From Candidatus Vagococcus giribetii (GTDB lineage Bacteria; Bacillota; Bacilli; Lactobacillales; Vagococcaceae), in the NCBI RefSeq assembly GCF_017316185.1, contig NZ_JAFLVX010000007.1:38485-94661 (forward strand): a stretch of DNA of 56,177 nucleotides, in the 5' to 3' direction. The notes below the pieces were generated by a model, which had not been told where the DNA came from, did not search any database, and saw only the letters and a program-made list of their open reading frames with translations. Of this stretch, positions 44,791 to 53,709 are shown piece after piece. The first letter of the stretch is position 1. The number at the start of each line of letters is the position of its first letter. Made by a program: the position numbers and the translations under genes.

Positions 44791-44800
44791 TATGAGTATA

Positions 44801-44825
44801 TTCTAATTTAGTTCTAATTTAGTTC
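44801..44825 (+). repeat. Tandem 11-base repeats just after the oppA promoter
   Basis: TTCTAATTTAG occurs twice in direct succession (44801-44811, 44812-44822), plus TTC. The 11-base period is about one helical turn and the repeats begin near the transcript start. Confidence 0.55.
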
Positions 44826-44847
44826 AGAAGATAAGGGGGAAGTTTTA

Positions 44848-46545
44848 ATGAAGACAAAAAAATGGTTGTATGTTGGTTTATTATCAACAGTTGTTCTGGG
44901 ACTTGCTGCATGTGGTGGCGGAGGTGGCAACGCTAAAAAAGATGAGGCTAAGCCTGCTGAAAGTAGTTCAAAAGCGTCTGGTGATGAGACAATAGCAGAT
45001 GAGCAAATCTTTACTGTCAACGTGTTACAAGAAATGCCCTCAGCGGACCTTTCTCTAAACACAGACGTTATCGGTTCTGTTGCTTTAAACAACGTGTATG
45101 AGGGTATCTATCGTTTAGGTGAAAGCCAAGAGCCTGAGCCAGCTGGTGCCACAGAAAAAGCAGAAGTGAGTGAAGATGGTTTAACGTATAAAGTGAAATT
45201 ACGTGAGGATGCAAAATGGTCTGATGGTAAGCCCGTAACAGCTAAAGATTATGTCTATGGTTGGCAACGTACGGTAGATCCTAAAACAGCTTCTGAATAT
45301 GCTTATTTACATGAAATTGTAAAAAATGGAGCAGCTATTACAGCAGGAGAAAAACCTGTAGATGAGTTGGGTATTAAAGCAGTCAGTGATTATGAATTAG
45401 AAATCACATTAGAAAAGGCAGCACCTTATTTTGACTATTTACTAGCTTTCACGACATTCATGCCACAACGTCAAGACATCGTTGAAAAATATGGCAAAGA
45501 ATACACAACGTCAAGTGAAAAAGCAGTTTATAATGGTCCATTTACTTTAGCTAATTTTGATGGACCAGGTACTGATACAGAGTGGTCATATGTGAAGAAC
45601 CCTGAGTATTGGGATAAAGATACGGTAAAATTAGATGAAATTAAAGTTAGCGTAGTGAAGGAAGCTTCGACTAGTTTAAATCTCTTTGATGATGGTCAAG
45701 TAGAGGAAATTCAATTATCAGGTGAGTTAGCACAACAAAAAACTGGAGACCCACAACTACATATTGAAAAGAAAGCTTCTGCTCGATATTTAGAATTAAA
45801 CCAACGAGAAAAAGACTCACAATTTAATAATGAAGATTTACGAAAAGCTTTATCTTATGCAATTGACCGTGAATCATTAGCGAATCAAATATTAGCCGAT
45901 GGTTCTGTACCAGCTAAGGGATTAGTACCAACTGATTTAGCTCAGTCACCGAAAGGGAAAAAAGATTTTGCGGAAGAAGCTAGCGGGGATATTGGTTATG
46001 ATAGTAAAAAAGCCAAAGAGCATTGGGCGAAAGCTAAAAAAGATTTAGGTAAAGACAAAATTGAAATTGATATTTTAGCTTCAGATAATGATTCAACTAA
46101 AAAAGTCCTTGAATTTTTACAAGGATCTTTACAAGAAGAACTTCCTGGATTGAAGGTTAACCTAAGTCCAGTACCATTTAGTGTTCGTTTGGATCGCTCA
46201 AATAAAGGTGATTTTAGTTTAGTATACGGTGGCTGGATTGCGGATTACCCGGATCCAAGTAGTTTCTTAGATCTATTTGAAACTGGTAATTCTTATAATC
46301 GTGGTCATTACTCAAATCCTGAGTTTGACAAAAATGTTAAAGAAGCAAGTACAACAAATGTTAATAACCCAGAAAAGCGTTGGGATAACATGATTAATGC
46401 TGAGAAAATCATTAAAGAAGATATGGGGATTATTCCAGTATTACAAGAAGCAGAAGCTCATTTACGTTCTGAAAAAGTAAAAGGAGTAGTTGCTCACCCT
46501 GCTGGAGCAATGTATGACTACAAGTGGGCGTACAAAGTTAAATAG
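44848..46545 (+). CDS. oppA: Oligopeptide-binding lipoprotein OppA paralogue 4
   Basis: 565 residues, lipobox Leu-Ala-Ala-Cys (Cys22) followed by a Gly-rich run. Family 5 fold with Leu-Arg-Glu-Asp-Ala-Lys-Trp-Ser-Asp-Gly-Lys-Pro-Val-Thr-Ala. It is the binding protein nearest to oppBCDF and so the likely main partner of that permease. It has its own promoter, a possible cre and two terminators behind it, with an antisense gene before oppB. Confidence 0.93.
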   Translation: MKTKKWLYVGLLSTVVLGLAACGGGGGNAKKDEAKPAESSSKASGDETIADEQIFTVNVLQEMPSADLSLNTDVIGSVALNNVYEGIYRLGESQEPEPAGATEKAEVSEDGLTYKVKLREDAKWSDGKPVTAKDYVYGWQRTVDPKTASEYAYLHEIVKNGAAITAGEKPVDELGIKAVSDYELEITLEKAAPYFDYLLAFTTFMPQRQDIVEKYGKEYTTSSEKAVYNGPFTLANFDGPGTDTEWSYVKNPEYWDKDTVKLDEIKVSVVKEASTSLNLFDDGQVEEIQLSGELAQQKTGDPQLHIEKKASARYLELNQREKDSQFNNEDLRKALSYAIDRESLANQILADGSVPAKGLVPTDLAQSPKGKKDFAEEASGDIGYDSKKAKEHWAKAKKDLGKDKIEIDILASDNDSTKKVLEFLQGSLQEELPGLKVNLSPVPFSVRLDRSNKGDFSLVYGGWIADYPDPSSFLDLFETGNSYNRGHYSNPEFDKNVKEASTTNVNNPEKRWDNMINAEKIIKEDMGIIPVLQEAEAHLRSEKVKGVVAHPAGAMYDYKWAYKVK

Positions 46546-46560
46546 GGAAAGCTAGAAAGA

Positions 46561-46596
46561 GTATCAACTAAGAATAATAGTGTTCTTAGTTGATAC
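46561..46596 (+). terminator. Hairpin after OppA paralogue 4
   Basis: Perfect 14-base arms 46561-46574 and 46583-46596, followed by CTTACTTTAT, a weak T-tract. Confidence 0.7.
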
Positions 46597-46691
46597 CTTA
46601 CTTTATAAAAAACTATTATCTTTTTGATTTTTCAAAGTTTAGATAGTTTATCTAAAGAAAAGAAAGATTTGTGTTGTTGGTTAAAGGAAAT

Positions 46692-46728
46692 AAAAAATCC
46701 TATAACAAACTTGTTATAGGATTTTTTA
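46692..46728. terminator. Bidirectional terminator between oppA and the DUF3899-type gene
   Basis: 17-base complementary arms (46692-46708, 46711-46727) with A and T runs at the ends. Nothing else is identified in 46597-46691. Confidence 0.85.
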
Positions 46729-46730
46729 TA

Positions 46731-47075
46731 TTAAACAAATAGGGCTAAGACAAAGCTAAGTACTAATAAAGTACCGCCGACTACTAACCAATAGGTTGGC
46801 TTTTTCTTAAAGATTTGAGAAAAAGGAATATAGTCTTTCGGTTCGTTTTTTCTTCTTCGTTGAATGAGTTGTTTCATGTTTTTTTGAAAGAAATCAAAAA
46901 AACCAGAAGACAAGATTGAAATACCTGCTCCAATAACGATAAAAACCAATGACACCATGAAAAAGCTATCAGAAAGGTTTCTTAGAGTTACTTCTTGTTG
47001 AATGATTAAATTAAATAAGGGAACACCTAAGATTAAGACACCTAGGCTGATACAAATTTTTTTTGAGACTGTCAT
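46731..47075 (-). CDS. Small membrane protein (DUF3899-like)
   Basis: 114 residues with three predicted membrane helices (about 7-25, 37-56 and 94-113) and a basic cytoplasmic loop (Arg-Arg-Arg-Lys near 73-76). The Phe-Phe-Asp-Phe-Phe and the Trp-Leu-Val-Val-Gly-Gly-Thr parts recall DUF3899 proteins often found beside opp genes in Lactobacillales; recognition is from memory. It lies antisense between oppA and oppB. Confidence 0.7.
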   Translation of the reverse strand: MTVSKKICISLGVLILGVPLFNLIIQQEVTLRNLSDSFFMVSLVFIVIGAGISILSSGFFDFFQKNMKQLIQRRRKNEPKDYIPFSQIFKKKPTYWLVVGGTLLVLSFVLALFV

Positions 47076-47099
47076 AAAAAATATCCTTTTCTATTAAAA

Positions 47100-47129
47100 T
47101 TGATAAATTAACTCTAATTCATTTATATA
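47100..47129 (+). promoter_or_regulatory. Candidate promoter of oppBCDF
   Basis: TTGATA (47100-47105), then TTATAT after 17 or TATATA after 18 bases. Confidence 0.5.
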
Positions 47130-47163
47130 AAGATGTCAAAAGATTTAAAAGGGGGAAAAATAA

Positions 47164-48108
47164 ATGAAAAATTTTGCAAAGTTTTTTTTAAAACGTGTAA
47201 TGTTCATGCTAATTACATTATGGTTAATTTCAACAATTACATTTTTCTTGATGAAATTACTACCAGGTTCGCCTTATGCCAACCAAGAAAAGCTATCACC
47301 AGAACAAATTCAAATTTTGAATGAACAAGCAGGACTTGATAAGCCTGTGATTCAACAATACGGGATTTATATGGGAAATCTAGCCAAAGGAGATTTTGGG
47401 ACAAGTTTCCAATTCAAAAATCAACCTGTATCTAAATTATTAAAAGAAAGAATCGGACCGTCACTTCAATTAGGGATTCAAGCTATTATATTTGGAACAC
47501 TTGTAGGGATTATTCTAGGAGCTATTGCTGCTATGAGGCAAAATACGTGGGTCGATACACTAGCTACTCTGGTCGCCATACTGGGAAGGTCCATACCGAA
47601 CTTTGTGTTTGCCGTTCTTCTCCAGTATGTGTTCGCTATTAAATTAGGTATTTTACCAATTGCTAAGTGGGATCAAGGATTTATTTCCACTATTTTACCA
47701 ACCTTAGCCTTAGCTATGTCACCTTTAGCTGACTCGGCTCGTTTTATTCGAACAGAGATGGTTGAAGTATTAAGCAGTGATTATATTGAACTTGCAAGAG
47801 CAAAAGGATTAAGTCGAACACAAGTTGTATTTAGACACGGACTTAGAAACAGTTTGATTCCTCTTATTACGTTATTAGGACCTTTAGCTGTTGCGTTAAT
47901 GACAGGTTCTCTTGTTGTTGAAAACATTTTTGCAATACCAGGAATTGGGGAGCAATTTGTTAAGTCGATTATGACAAATGACTATCCAACAATTATGGCC
48001 GTAACTATTCTATTTTCAACTATGTTAGTAGTTGTTATTTTAATTGTTGATTTACTTTACGGTATTGTGGATCCAAGAATCCGCGTTTCAGGAGGTGGCA
48101 AAGACTAA
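47164..48108 (+). CDS. oppB: Oligopeptide ABC importer permease OppB
   Basis: 314-residue membrane subunit with six helices, the N-terminal Phe-Leu-Met-Lys-Leu-Leu-Pro-Gly-Ser-Pro motif of OppB and the coupling segment Ile-Glu-Leu-Ala-Arg-Ala-Lys-Gly-Leu. AAAAGGGGG precedes the ATG. Stop and next start overlap by one base. Confidence 0.95.
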   Translation: MKNFAKFFLKRVMFMLITLWLISTITFFLMKLLPGSPYANQEKLSPEQIQILNEQAGLDKPVIQQYGIYMGNLAKGDFGTSFQFKNQPVSKLLKERIGPSLQLGIQAIIFGTLVGIILGAIAAMRQNTWVDTLATLVAILGRSIPNFVFAVLLQYVFAIKLGILPIAKWDQGFISTILPTLALAMSPLADSARFIRTEMVEVLSSDYIELARAKGLSRTQVVFRHGLRNSLIPLITLLGPLAVALMTGSLVVENIFAIPGIGEQFVKSIMTNDYPTIMAVTILFSTMLVVVILIVDLLYGIVDPRIRVSGGGKD

Positions 48109-49136
48109 TGGAAAGATTAGATATTAACAACATACCAAAAGAAAAATTTGAACCAATTTCGATTGATGATAATTTGGATCGCGAAAAAATTAGTGCGCCG
48201 TCTCTAAACTTTTTACAAGACTCTTGGAGACGATTGAAAAAAAATAAAGGTGCTGTTATTTCTTTAGTCCTTTTAATTATTATTAGTGTTTTAGCGTTTG
48301 GTTCAATCTGGGTATCACCTCATGATCCTACAAAACAAAATCCTAAACACATTAACTTACCTCCAAGAATTCCAGGTATTAGTATTGATGGGTTTAACGG
48401 GACAGCTGTTGTTGGTGGGAATCGAGTAGATAAATACGAGCAAGCTAAGGTACCAGATGATGTAAATTATTACTTAGGAACAGATGGCTTGGGACGTGAT
48501 GAATTATCTCGTTTACTAATGGGAACAAGAATGTCTCTTATTATTGCCTTTGTAGCAGCATTTCTTGACTTAACCTTTGGGGTTATATACGGAATGATAT
48601 CGGGCATGAAAGGCGGGCGAACGGATAACGTCATGCAGCGGATATTGGAAATTTTATCTGGTATCCCGAACTTAGTTGTGATGATTCTAATGTTAACCAT
48701 CTTTAAACCGGGTATGATGTCGATTATTTTAGCGATGATTATTACAGGGTGGATTACGATGGCTCGGATTGTACGGGCGCAAACCTTGAAAATTAAAGAT
48801 CAAGAATATGTACTGGCAGCGACTACCTTAGGGGTGTCAAAACCTAAAATTGCTTTGAAACACGTTTTACCAAATATTTCTGGTGTTATCATTGTTCAAA
48901 TGATGTTTAGTATTCCTTCAGCTATTTTCTTTGAAGCCTTCTTAAGTTTCATTGGGTTAGGTTTAACACCTCCAACAGCTTCACTAGGAACACTTTTAAA
49001 TGAAGGATATAAAACGTTTAGATTTTTACCTCACTTAATGTGGGCTCCAGCGATTACGTTATCAGTTATCATGATTTGCTTTAACTTATTAGCAGATGGC
49101 TTGCGTGACGCTTTTGACCCGAAAATGAATGATTAG
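48108..49136 (+). CDS. oppC: Oligopeptide ABC importer permease OppC
   Basis: 342 residues. An N-terminal cytoplasmic arm with Ser-Trp-Arg-Arg-Leu-Lys-Lys-Asn-Lys-Gly is followed by the permease domain; the Gly-Thr-Asp-Gly-Leu-Gly-Arg-Asp motif and the coupling loop Tyr-Val-Leu-Ala-Ala-Thr-Thr-Leu-Gly are typical. Pairs with OppB. Confidence 0.95.
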   Translation: MERLDINNIPKEKFEPISIDDNLDREKISAPSLNFLQDSWRRLKKNKGAVISLVLLIIISVLAFGSIWVSPHDPTKQNPKHINLPPRIPGISIDGFNGTAVVGGNRVDKYEQAKVPDDVNYYLGTDGLGRDELSRLLMGTRMSLIIAFVAAFLDLTFGVIYGMISGMKGGRTDNVMQRILEILSGIPNLVVMILMLTIFKPGMMSIILAMIITGWITMARIVRAQTLKIKDQEYVLAATTLGVSKPKIALKHVLPNISGVIIVQMMFSIPSAIFFEAFLSFIGLGLTPPTASLGTLLNEGYKTFRFLPHLMWAPAITLSVIMICFNLLADGLRDAFDPKMND

Positions 49137-49150
49137 GATGGTGATGACAA

Positions 49151-50188
49151 ATGGAAAAAGTATTAGAAGTTAAAGACTTAAATATTTCGTTTGATACTTT
49201 TGCTGGTAAAGTTCACGCCATTCGTGGTGTTAATTTTGACTTACATAAAGGTGAAACGTTAGCGATTGTAGGGGAATCTGGTTCAGGAAAATCAGTAACA
49301 ACTCGTACAATCATGAGACTTTTGGCGAATAATGCCAATATAGATGAGGGACAAATTCTCTTTAAAGGAGAAGATTTAGTCCACAAAACAGAAAAACAAA
49401 TGCAATCTATTCGTGGGAAAGATATTGCGATGATCTTTCAGGATCCGATGACTTCACTTGATCCAACGATGAATATTGGTAATCAAGTCGCTGAATCATT
49501 AAGAAAGCATCGCAAAATTTCTAAAAAAGATGCTTTAGACCGTGCTCTAGATTTATTGAAATTAGTAGGTATTCCTAATGCTGAAAAACGATTAAAAAAT
49601 TACCCACATCAATTTTCAGGTGGGCAACGTCAACGGATTGTTATTGCTATTGCTTTGATTTGTTATCCAGAAGTGTTGATCGCCGATGAGCCAACAACGG
49701 CATTAGATGTAACCATTCAAGCTCAAATTATTGATTTGATGAAAGACATCCAACAGAAAATTCAAACTTCTATTATTTTTATTACCCATGATTTAGGGGT
49801 AGTAGCTAATGTGGCTGATAGAGTAGCAGTAATGTATGGTGGACGAATTGTTGAAATTGGGACGTCAGATGAAATATTCTATAACCCACAACACCCTTAT
49901 ACATGGGGGTTATTAAGTTCAATGCCAACCCTTGAGACGAGTAACGAAAAACTTTACGCAATTCCAGGGTCACCACCAGATTTATTAGACCCACCAACAG
50001 GAGATGCTTTTTATCCTCGAAATGAATTTGCTATGCAGATTGATACAGAAGAAGTACCACCATTCTTTGATGTGTCGCCTACTCATAAGGCAGCGACTTG
50101 GTTATTAGCGCCTGGAGCTCCAAAGGTAGTGCCTCCTGCTGAAATTGTTCGACGAAGAGAAAAATACAAAGGACGTTTTGATGCGTAG
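49151..50188 (+). CDS. oppD: Oligopeptide ABC importer ATPase OppD
   Basis: 345 residues. Walker A Gly-Glu-Ser-Gly-Ser-Gly-Lys-Ser, signature Phe-Ser-Gly-Gly-Gln-Arg-Gln-Arg, Walker B Val-Leu-Ile-Ala-Asp-Glu-Pro-Thr and the C-terminal OppD extension (Leu-Tyr-Ala-Ile-Pro-Gly-Ser-Pro-Pro). The four Cys normally found for an iron-sulfur cluster in that extension are not visible, as in many Firmicute OppD. Confidence 0.95.
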   Translation: MEKVLEVKDLNISFDTFAGKVHAIRGVNFDLHKGETLAIVGESGSGKSVTTRTIMRLLANNANIDEGQILFKGEDLVHKTEKQMQSIRGKDIAMIFQDPMTSLDPTMNIGNQVAESLRKHRKISKKDALDRALDLLKLVGIPNAEKRLKNYPHQFSGGQRQRIVIAIALICYPEVLIADEPTTALDVTIQAQIIDLMKDIQQKIQTSIIFITHDLGVVANVADRVAVMYGGRIVEIGTSDEIFYNPQHPYTWGLLSSMPTLETSNEKLYAIPGSPPDLLDPPTGDAFYPRNEFAMQIDTEEVPPFFDVSPTHKAATWLLAPGAPKVVPPAEIVRRREKYKGRFDA

Positions 50189-50203
50189 AAAGAGGTGGGA
50201 ATG

Positions 50204-51157
50204 ATGGAAGCAACACAAGAAAAGAAATTACTATTAGAAGTGAATAATTTAAAGCAACATTTTAACGTTGGACGAGCTGATGAAGTAAAGGCCGTCGATG
50301 ATATTAGTTTCTCTATTTATGAAGGAGAAACATTTGGTTTAGTAGGTGAGTCAGGTTGTGGTAAGTCAACAACGGGTAGAAGTATTATTCGTTTATACCA
50401 CCCAACCAGTGGAGAAATTAAATTTGACGGGGAAGACGTGGCAAAAATCAAAGGACGTAAAGATTTAAGTCAATTTAGACGTGACGTTCAAATGATTTAT
50501 CAAGATCCCTATGCTTCTTTAAATCCTCGAATGAAAGTTAAGGATATTATTGCTGAAGGGATAGATGTTCATGGTCTTGCTAAAAATGAGGAAGATCGAA
50601 CTAAGCGAGTGAATGACTTATTAAAAACAGTAGGTTTAGATCCAAGTCACGGAACTCGTTACCCTCATGAGTTTTCTGGTGGTCAACGTCAACGGATTGG
50701 TATCGCAAGAGCCTTAGCAGTAGAACCAAAATTTATCATCTGTGATGAACCTATTTCAGCTCTTGACGTGTCTATTCAAGCTCAAGTAGTTAACTTATTA
50801 CAAGAGCTACAGGAAAAAGAAAAATTAACTTATTTATTTATTGCCCATGACTTGTCTATGGTGAAATATATTAGCGACCGTATTGGGGTTATGTATTTTG
50901 GTAAGTTGGTAGAAGTAGGAACAGCTGCTGAGATTTATAACTATGGTCTTCATCCTTATACTGAAAGTTTACTTTCAGCGATTCCTTTACCTGATCCAGA
51001 TTATGAACGTGAGCGTGTGCGTATTCTTTATGATCCTGTGATGAATGATGGTAAGGAACGATTCTTACGAGAAATCGCTCCAGGTCACTCTGTTTATTGT
51101 AGTGACGATGAAGTTGATATGTATCAAAAGAAACTCTCCCAAAAGAAAGATCAGTAG
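50204..51157 (+). CDS. oppF: Oligopeptide ABC importer ATPase OppF
   Basis: 317 residues with Walker A Gly-Glu-Ser-Gly-Cys-Gly-Lys-Ser, signature Phe-Ser-Gly-Gly-Gln-Arg-Gln-Arg and Walker B Phe-Ile-Ile-Cys-Asp-Glu-Pro. The second of two adjacent ATGs (50204) is preferred because GAGGTG is six bases before it; 50201 is possible. It pairs with OppD to power the importer. Confidence 0.94.
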   Translation: MEATQEKKLLLEVNNLKQHFNVGRADEVKAVDDISFSIYEGETFGLVGESGCGKSTTGRSIIRLYHPTSGEIKFDGEDVAKIKGRKDLSQFRRDVQMIYQDPYASLNPRMKVKDIIAEGIDVHGLAKNEEDRTKRVNDLLKTVGLDPSHGTRYPHEFSGGQRQRIGIARALAVEPKFIICDEPISALDVSIQAQVVNLLQELQEKEKLTYLFIAHDLSMVKYISDRIGVMYFGKLVEVGTAAEIYNYGLHPYTESLLSAIPLPDPDYERERVRILYDPVMNDGKERFLREIAPGHSVYCSDDEVDMYQKKLSQKKDQ

Positions 51158-51189
51158 ATAATTCCCCCATCTGCTGTTTCTTATAAATG

Positions 51190-51224
51190 AAAAAGACTGA
51201 TTCTTAATTGAATGAGTCTTTTTT
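51190..51224 (+). terminator. Terminator of the opp operon
   Basis: AAAAAGACT and ATTC (51190-51203) pair with GAAT and AGTCTTTTT (51210-51223) across one G-G mismatch. Confidence 0.8.
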
Positions 51225-51612
51225 GCTTGAAGTCACTTTTCTTGTGAAATCAATTAAACCATGGTTTATTTATAGAAACGAGGTTAAAGTAACGTTGACG
51301 TAAAATTGCTAAACCTACCACATTTTTTGATAATATTATATAGATAAACGAACCTATAATGAACTGGGATAGTAGCTTATTTAGATGGTTTATCAGTAAA
51401 AAAACTAATATCATGAGTTATGTTATCACTCAATGTTCTTTGATTCGTAACAAATATTCATAAATAGCTCTATTTTTTTATCAGATTTTTCACAACCTTA
51501 AGAAAAGTTTGATAAGGCGGGTTTTTTAAAAAAGAGGTATAGTATGAACATAGAAGGAAATAACTAACTAACTTTAATAAATCGAATATAGAAAATATAG
51601 GGGGAAATTGTG
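51225..51612. other. Long intergenic region before the recombinase-like gene
   Basis: No convincing gene. It holds a perfect 14-base palindrome TAAACCATGGTTTA (51255-51268), a promoter TTGCTA-N17-GATAAT (51306-51334), the 16-mer TTGATTCGTAACAAAT (51440-51455) that recurs at 56059-56074, and a seven-codon open frame (51544-51567) behind AAGAGG that could be a leader peptide. A transcript from the promoter would have a leader of about 270 bases. Confidence 0.5.
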
Positions 51613-52170
51613 ATGAAAACAATTGGATATGTATACGCATCTAGCGAAGAAAGCTATGTAAAAGAACAAATAGAGGGATTAAAAAGCGTTAATATTGAAA
51701 CAGTAACAGTTGAAGAAGAAATGAATGAAGGTATTAGTCAAAATGATGATGTCTTAAAAGAAATTGTTGCAACTTTAGGTTCTGGGGACGAACTAGTTGT
51801 TTATGAATTACGCTGTTTAGGAAAATCAATTATTCAATTAGCTGAATTTTTAGCTGAATTAAAAGAAAAAAACATACAATTAGTTGTGGTTAAAAAAGGA
51901 GCAGCGTACAGTGACATTGATGATGCACCTTACGTAGAAATGATCCTAAAAATCGCTGAAATGGAAAAAATGATTATTCGCGAAAGAACAACTAAAGGAC
52001 TACAAGAAGCTCGCCGTAAAGGTCGTGTTGGTGGTCGTCCAAAAATTTCTGAAGAAACGATTGAACAAATTAGATTTTTATACAATAACAATCGCTACAC
52101 ATTGCGACAAATTGCTGAAGAGTGTAATATCTCTTTAGGAACTGCGTATAAATACGTACAAGAAAGATAA
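51613..52170 (+). CDS. Serine-recombinase-like protein with altered active site and HTH
   Basis: 185 residues. It aligns without gaps to gamma-delta-type resolvases at the N-terminus: Gly5, Tyr6 and nucleophile Ser10 are kept, but Arg8 is Tyr. The Asp-Arg-Leu-Gly-Arg motif at 67-71 is Arg67-Cys68-Leu69-Gly70-Lys71, and the Glu-Arg pair of the long helix is Glu118-Lys119. The C-terminal Gly-Gly-Arg-Pro linker and a full Hin-type helix-turn-helix (about 142-183) are intact. Loss of several catalytic arginines suggests a DNA-binding regulator or a very weak recombinase. No inverted repeats or transposase lie around it. ATG 51613 is used; the GTG at 51610 adjoins it. Confidence 0.82.
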   Translation: MKTIGYVYASSEESYVKEQIEGLKSVNIETVTVEEEMNEGISQNDDVLKEIVATLGSGDELVVYELRCLGKSIIQLAEFLAELKEKNIQLVVVKKGAAYSDIDDAPYVEMILKIAEMEKMIIRERTTKGLQEARRKGRVGGRPKISEETIEQIRFLYNNNRYTLRQIAEECNISLGTAYKYVQER

Positions 52171-52177
52171 ATTAAAA

Positions 52178-52223
52178 GACTGAGATGTTAGTAAATGCAA
52201 TCACTAACATCTCAGTCCTTTTT
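52178..52223. terminator. Bidirectional terminator between recombinase-like gene and fetB
   Basis: Perfect 15-base stem (52178-52192 with 52203-52217), A and T runs outside. Confidence 0.88.
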
Positions 52224-52981
52224 TATTTTAGTTGTTCAAAATCATTGAAATATTGATGATAGCCTAAGTAAGAAGCAATCATTGTAGCAAATCCAGTTGT
52301 TGAAATTAACATAAACATTACAACAATTTGATAACGAATAGCAGTAGTAGGATCAATCCCAGCAAACATTAAACCACTCATCATACCCGGTAAACTAACT
52401 AAACCAACTGTTTTGGCACTATCAATACTTGGTTGCATAGCTGTTTTAATACTTTCCTTAATAATAGGAAGAGTTGCTTGCTTTTTAGTCGCTCCTAAGG
52501 CAAGTTTTTCTTGTACTTGTTGACGTTGATCAGTGAATTTTGAATTCATCGTACGATATCCAACACCAATCGCTGTCATGGCATTACTAGCAATCATTCC
52601 AGTGATTGGAACAATTTGAGAGGGCGTCCATTTTAAGGTACCAGAAAGCAGTAGAACAGTTAAAGAGAGAAAAGTCCCCATACTAATGGCAGCAAGAGAA
52701 ATTTTAAAGCCATTTTCTAAATGTTTAGCTCTTTTGCCTGCGTTATATGCGGCATTAAAAATAATAAATAAGACCATTAAGCTTGTTACGATGGCATTGT
52801 CTAATTTAAAGATGGCGCTTAAAACATAACCGATAATGAATAATTGAATAACCGTACGAATTGCAGCAATGAAAATATCTTTTCCTAAGCCAAGTTTTTC
52901 TTTGTAATCAATTAATAAAGCAATAAATACCAAAGCACTGGCAAAAAGTAATGATAGATTTGAGATGTTTAAACTATTCAT
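52223..52981 (-). CDS. fetB: FetB-type ABC exporter permease (UPF0014)
   Basis: 252 residues, about seven membrane helices. Conserved segments include Ala-Ile-Arg-Thr-Val-Ile-Gln-Leu, Met-Thr-Ala-Ile-Gly-Val-Gly-Tyr-Arg, Glu-Lys-Leu-Ala-Leu-Gly-Ala-Thr and Leu-Pro-Gly-Met-Met-Ser-Gly-Leu. Relatives export iron and protect against peroxide stress. Overlaps fetA by eight bases. Confidence 0.88.
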   Translation of the reverse strand: MNSLNISNLSLLFASALVFIALLIDYKEKLGLGKDIFIAAIRTVIQLFIIGYVLSAIFKLDNAIVTSLMVLFIIFNAAYNAGKRAKHLENGFKISLAAISMGTFLSLTVLLLSGTLKWTPSQIVPITGMIASNAMTAIGVGYRTMNSKFTDQRQQVQEKLALGATKKQATLPIIKESIKTAMQPSIDSAKTVGLVSLPGMMSGLMFAGIDPTTAIRYQIVVMFMLISTTGFATMIASYLGYHQYFNDFEQLK

Positions 52982-53633
52982 GAGTATCCTCCTTTAGTCG
53001 ACCTTCTTCAATTACAAGTTGTCTTGGAGAAGATAAAAATTCGCTCTTATCATGAGTTACCCATAAGACAGTTAGATGGTCCTCTTGGTTTAACTTGACA
53101 ATCATTTCCTTAATAATCCGACTATTTTCTTCATCTAAGGCACTTGTTACTTCGTCGAGTAGTAATAACTCAGGTGGAAATAGTAAGTTTCTAACAAAGG
53201 CAACGCGTTGTTTTTCTCCACCAGATAAATCAGTGACTTTTTTATCGATAAAACTTTTATCAAGTTGGACGCTTTCTAATAATGTAATCGCTCTAGATTC
53301 ATCAAATGTTAAGTTACGAATCTCATAAGGGAAAATCAAGTTGTCCTTAACGGTTTCCCCAAACAAAACTGGATTTTGAAAAAAGTATGAAACGTCTTTA
53401 CGATAGTCAGTGGGTGAGTAATCTTCGATTTTCTTTTCTTTGAAAATAATCTCTCCACTTGTTTTAGGAATCATTGTAGCAATTAATTTAAGTAAAGTAC
53501 TTTTACCACTTCCTGAAGGACCACTAATGGTGATTAGCTCTCCTTTTTTGACGTCAAATGATATATCTGACAGAATGCATTTTTCTTCAGTTGAAAAATG
53601 CAGGTTTTTTATAGATAAAAATGTATCGTTCAT
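52974..53633 (-). CDS. fetA: FetA-type ABC exporter ATPase
   Basis: 219 residues with Walker A Gly-Pro-Ser-Gly-Ser-Gly-Lys-Ser, signature Leu-Ser-Gly-Gly-Glu-Lys-Gln-Arg, Walker B Leu-Leu-Leu-Leu-Asp-Glu-Val and switch His in Thr-His-Asp-Lys. ATG 53633 has AAGGAGG upstream. Partner of FetB. A Fur-like box lies about 77 bases before the start, which supports a link to iron. Confidence 0.87.
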   Translation of the reverse strand: MNDTFLSIKNLHFSTEEKCILSDISFDVKKGELITISGPSGSGKSTLLKLIATMIPKTSGEIIFKEKKIEDYSPTDYRKDVSYFFQNPVLFGETVKDNLIFPYEIRNLTFDESRAITLLESVQLDKSFIDKKVTDLSGGEKQRVAFVRNLLFPPELLLLDEVTSALDEENSRIIKEMIVKLNQEDHLTVLWVTHDKSEFLSSPRQLVIEEGRLKEDTHE

Positions 53634-53709
53634 ATTGCTCCTCCTTATCATATCAATTTATACTATCATAGAAGTTATTCTCTATCTTTTAATGTGGCTT
53701 AACCGATAG

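Noticed and set aside
51359-51463. 34-codon open frame in the long intergenic region
   Set aside because: No ribosome site and an unlikely composition; treated as chance.
51613-52170. Mobile element marked by a resolvase
   Set aside because: No terminal repeats, target duplication, transposase or phage genes nearby, and the active site is altered.
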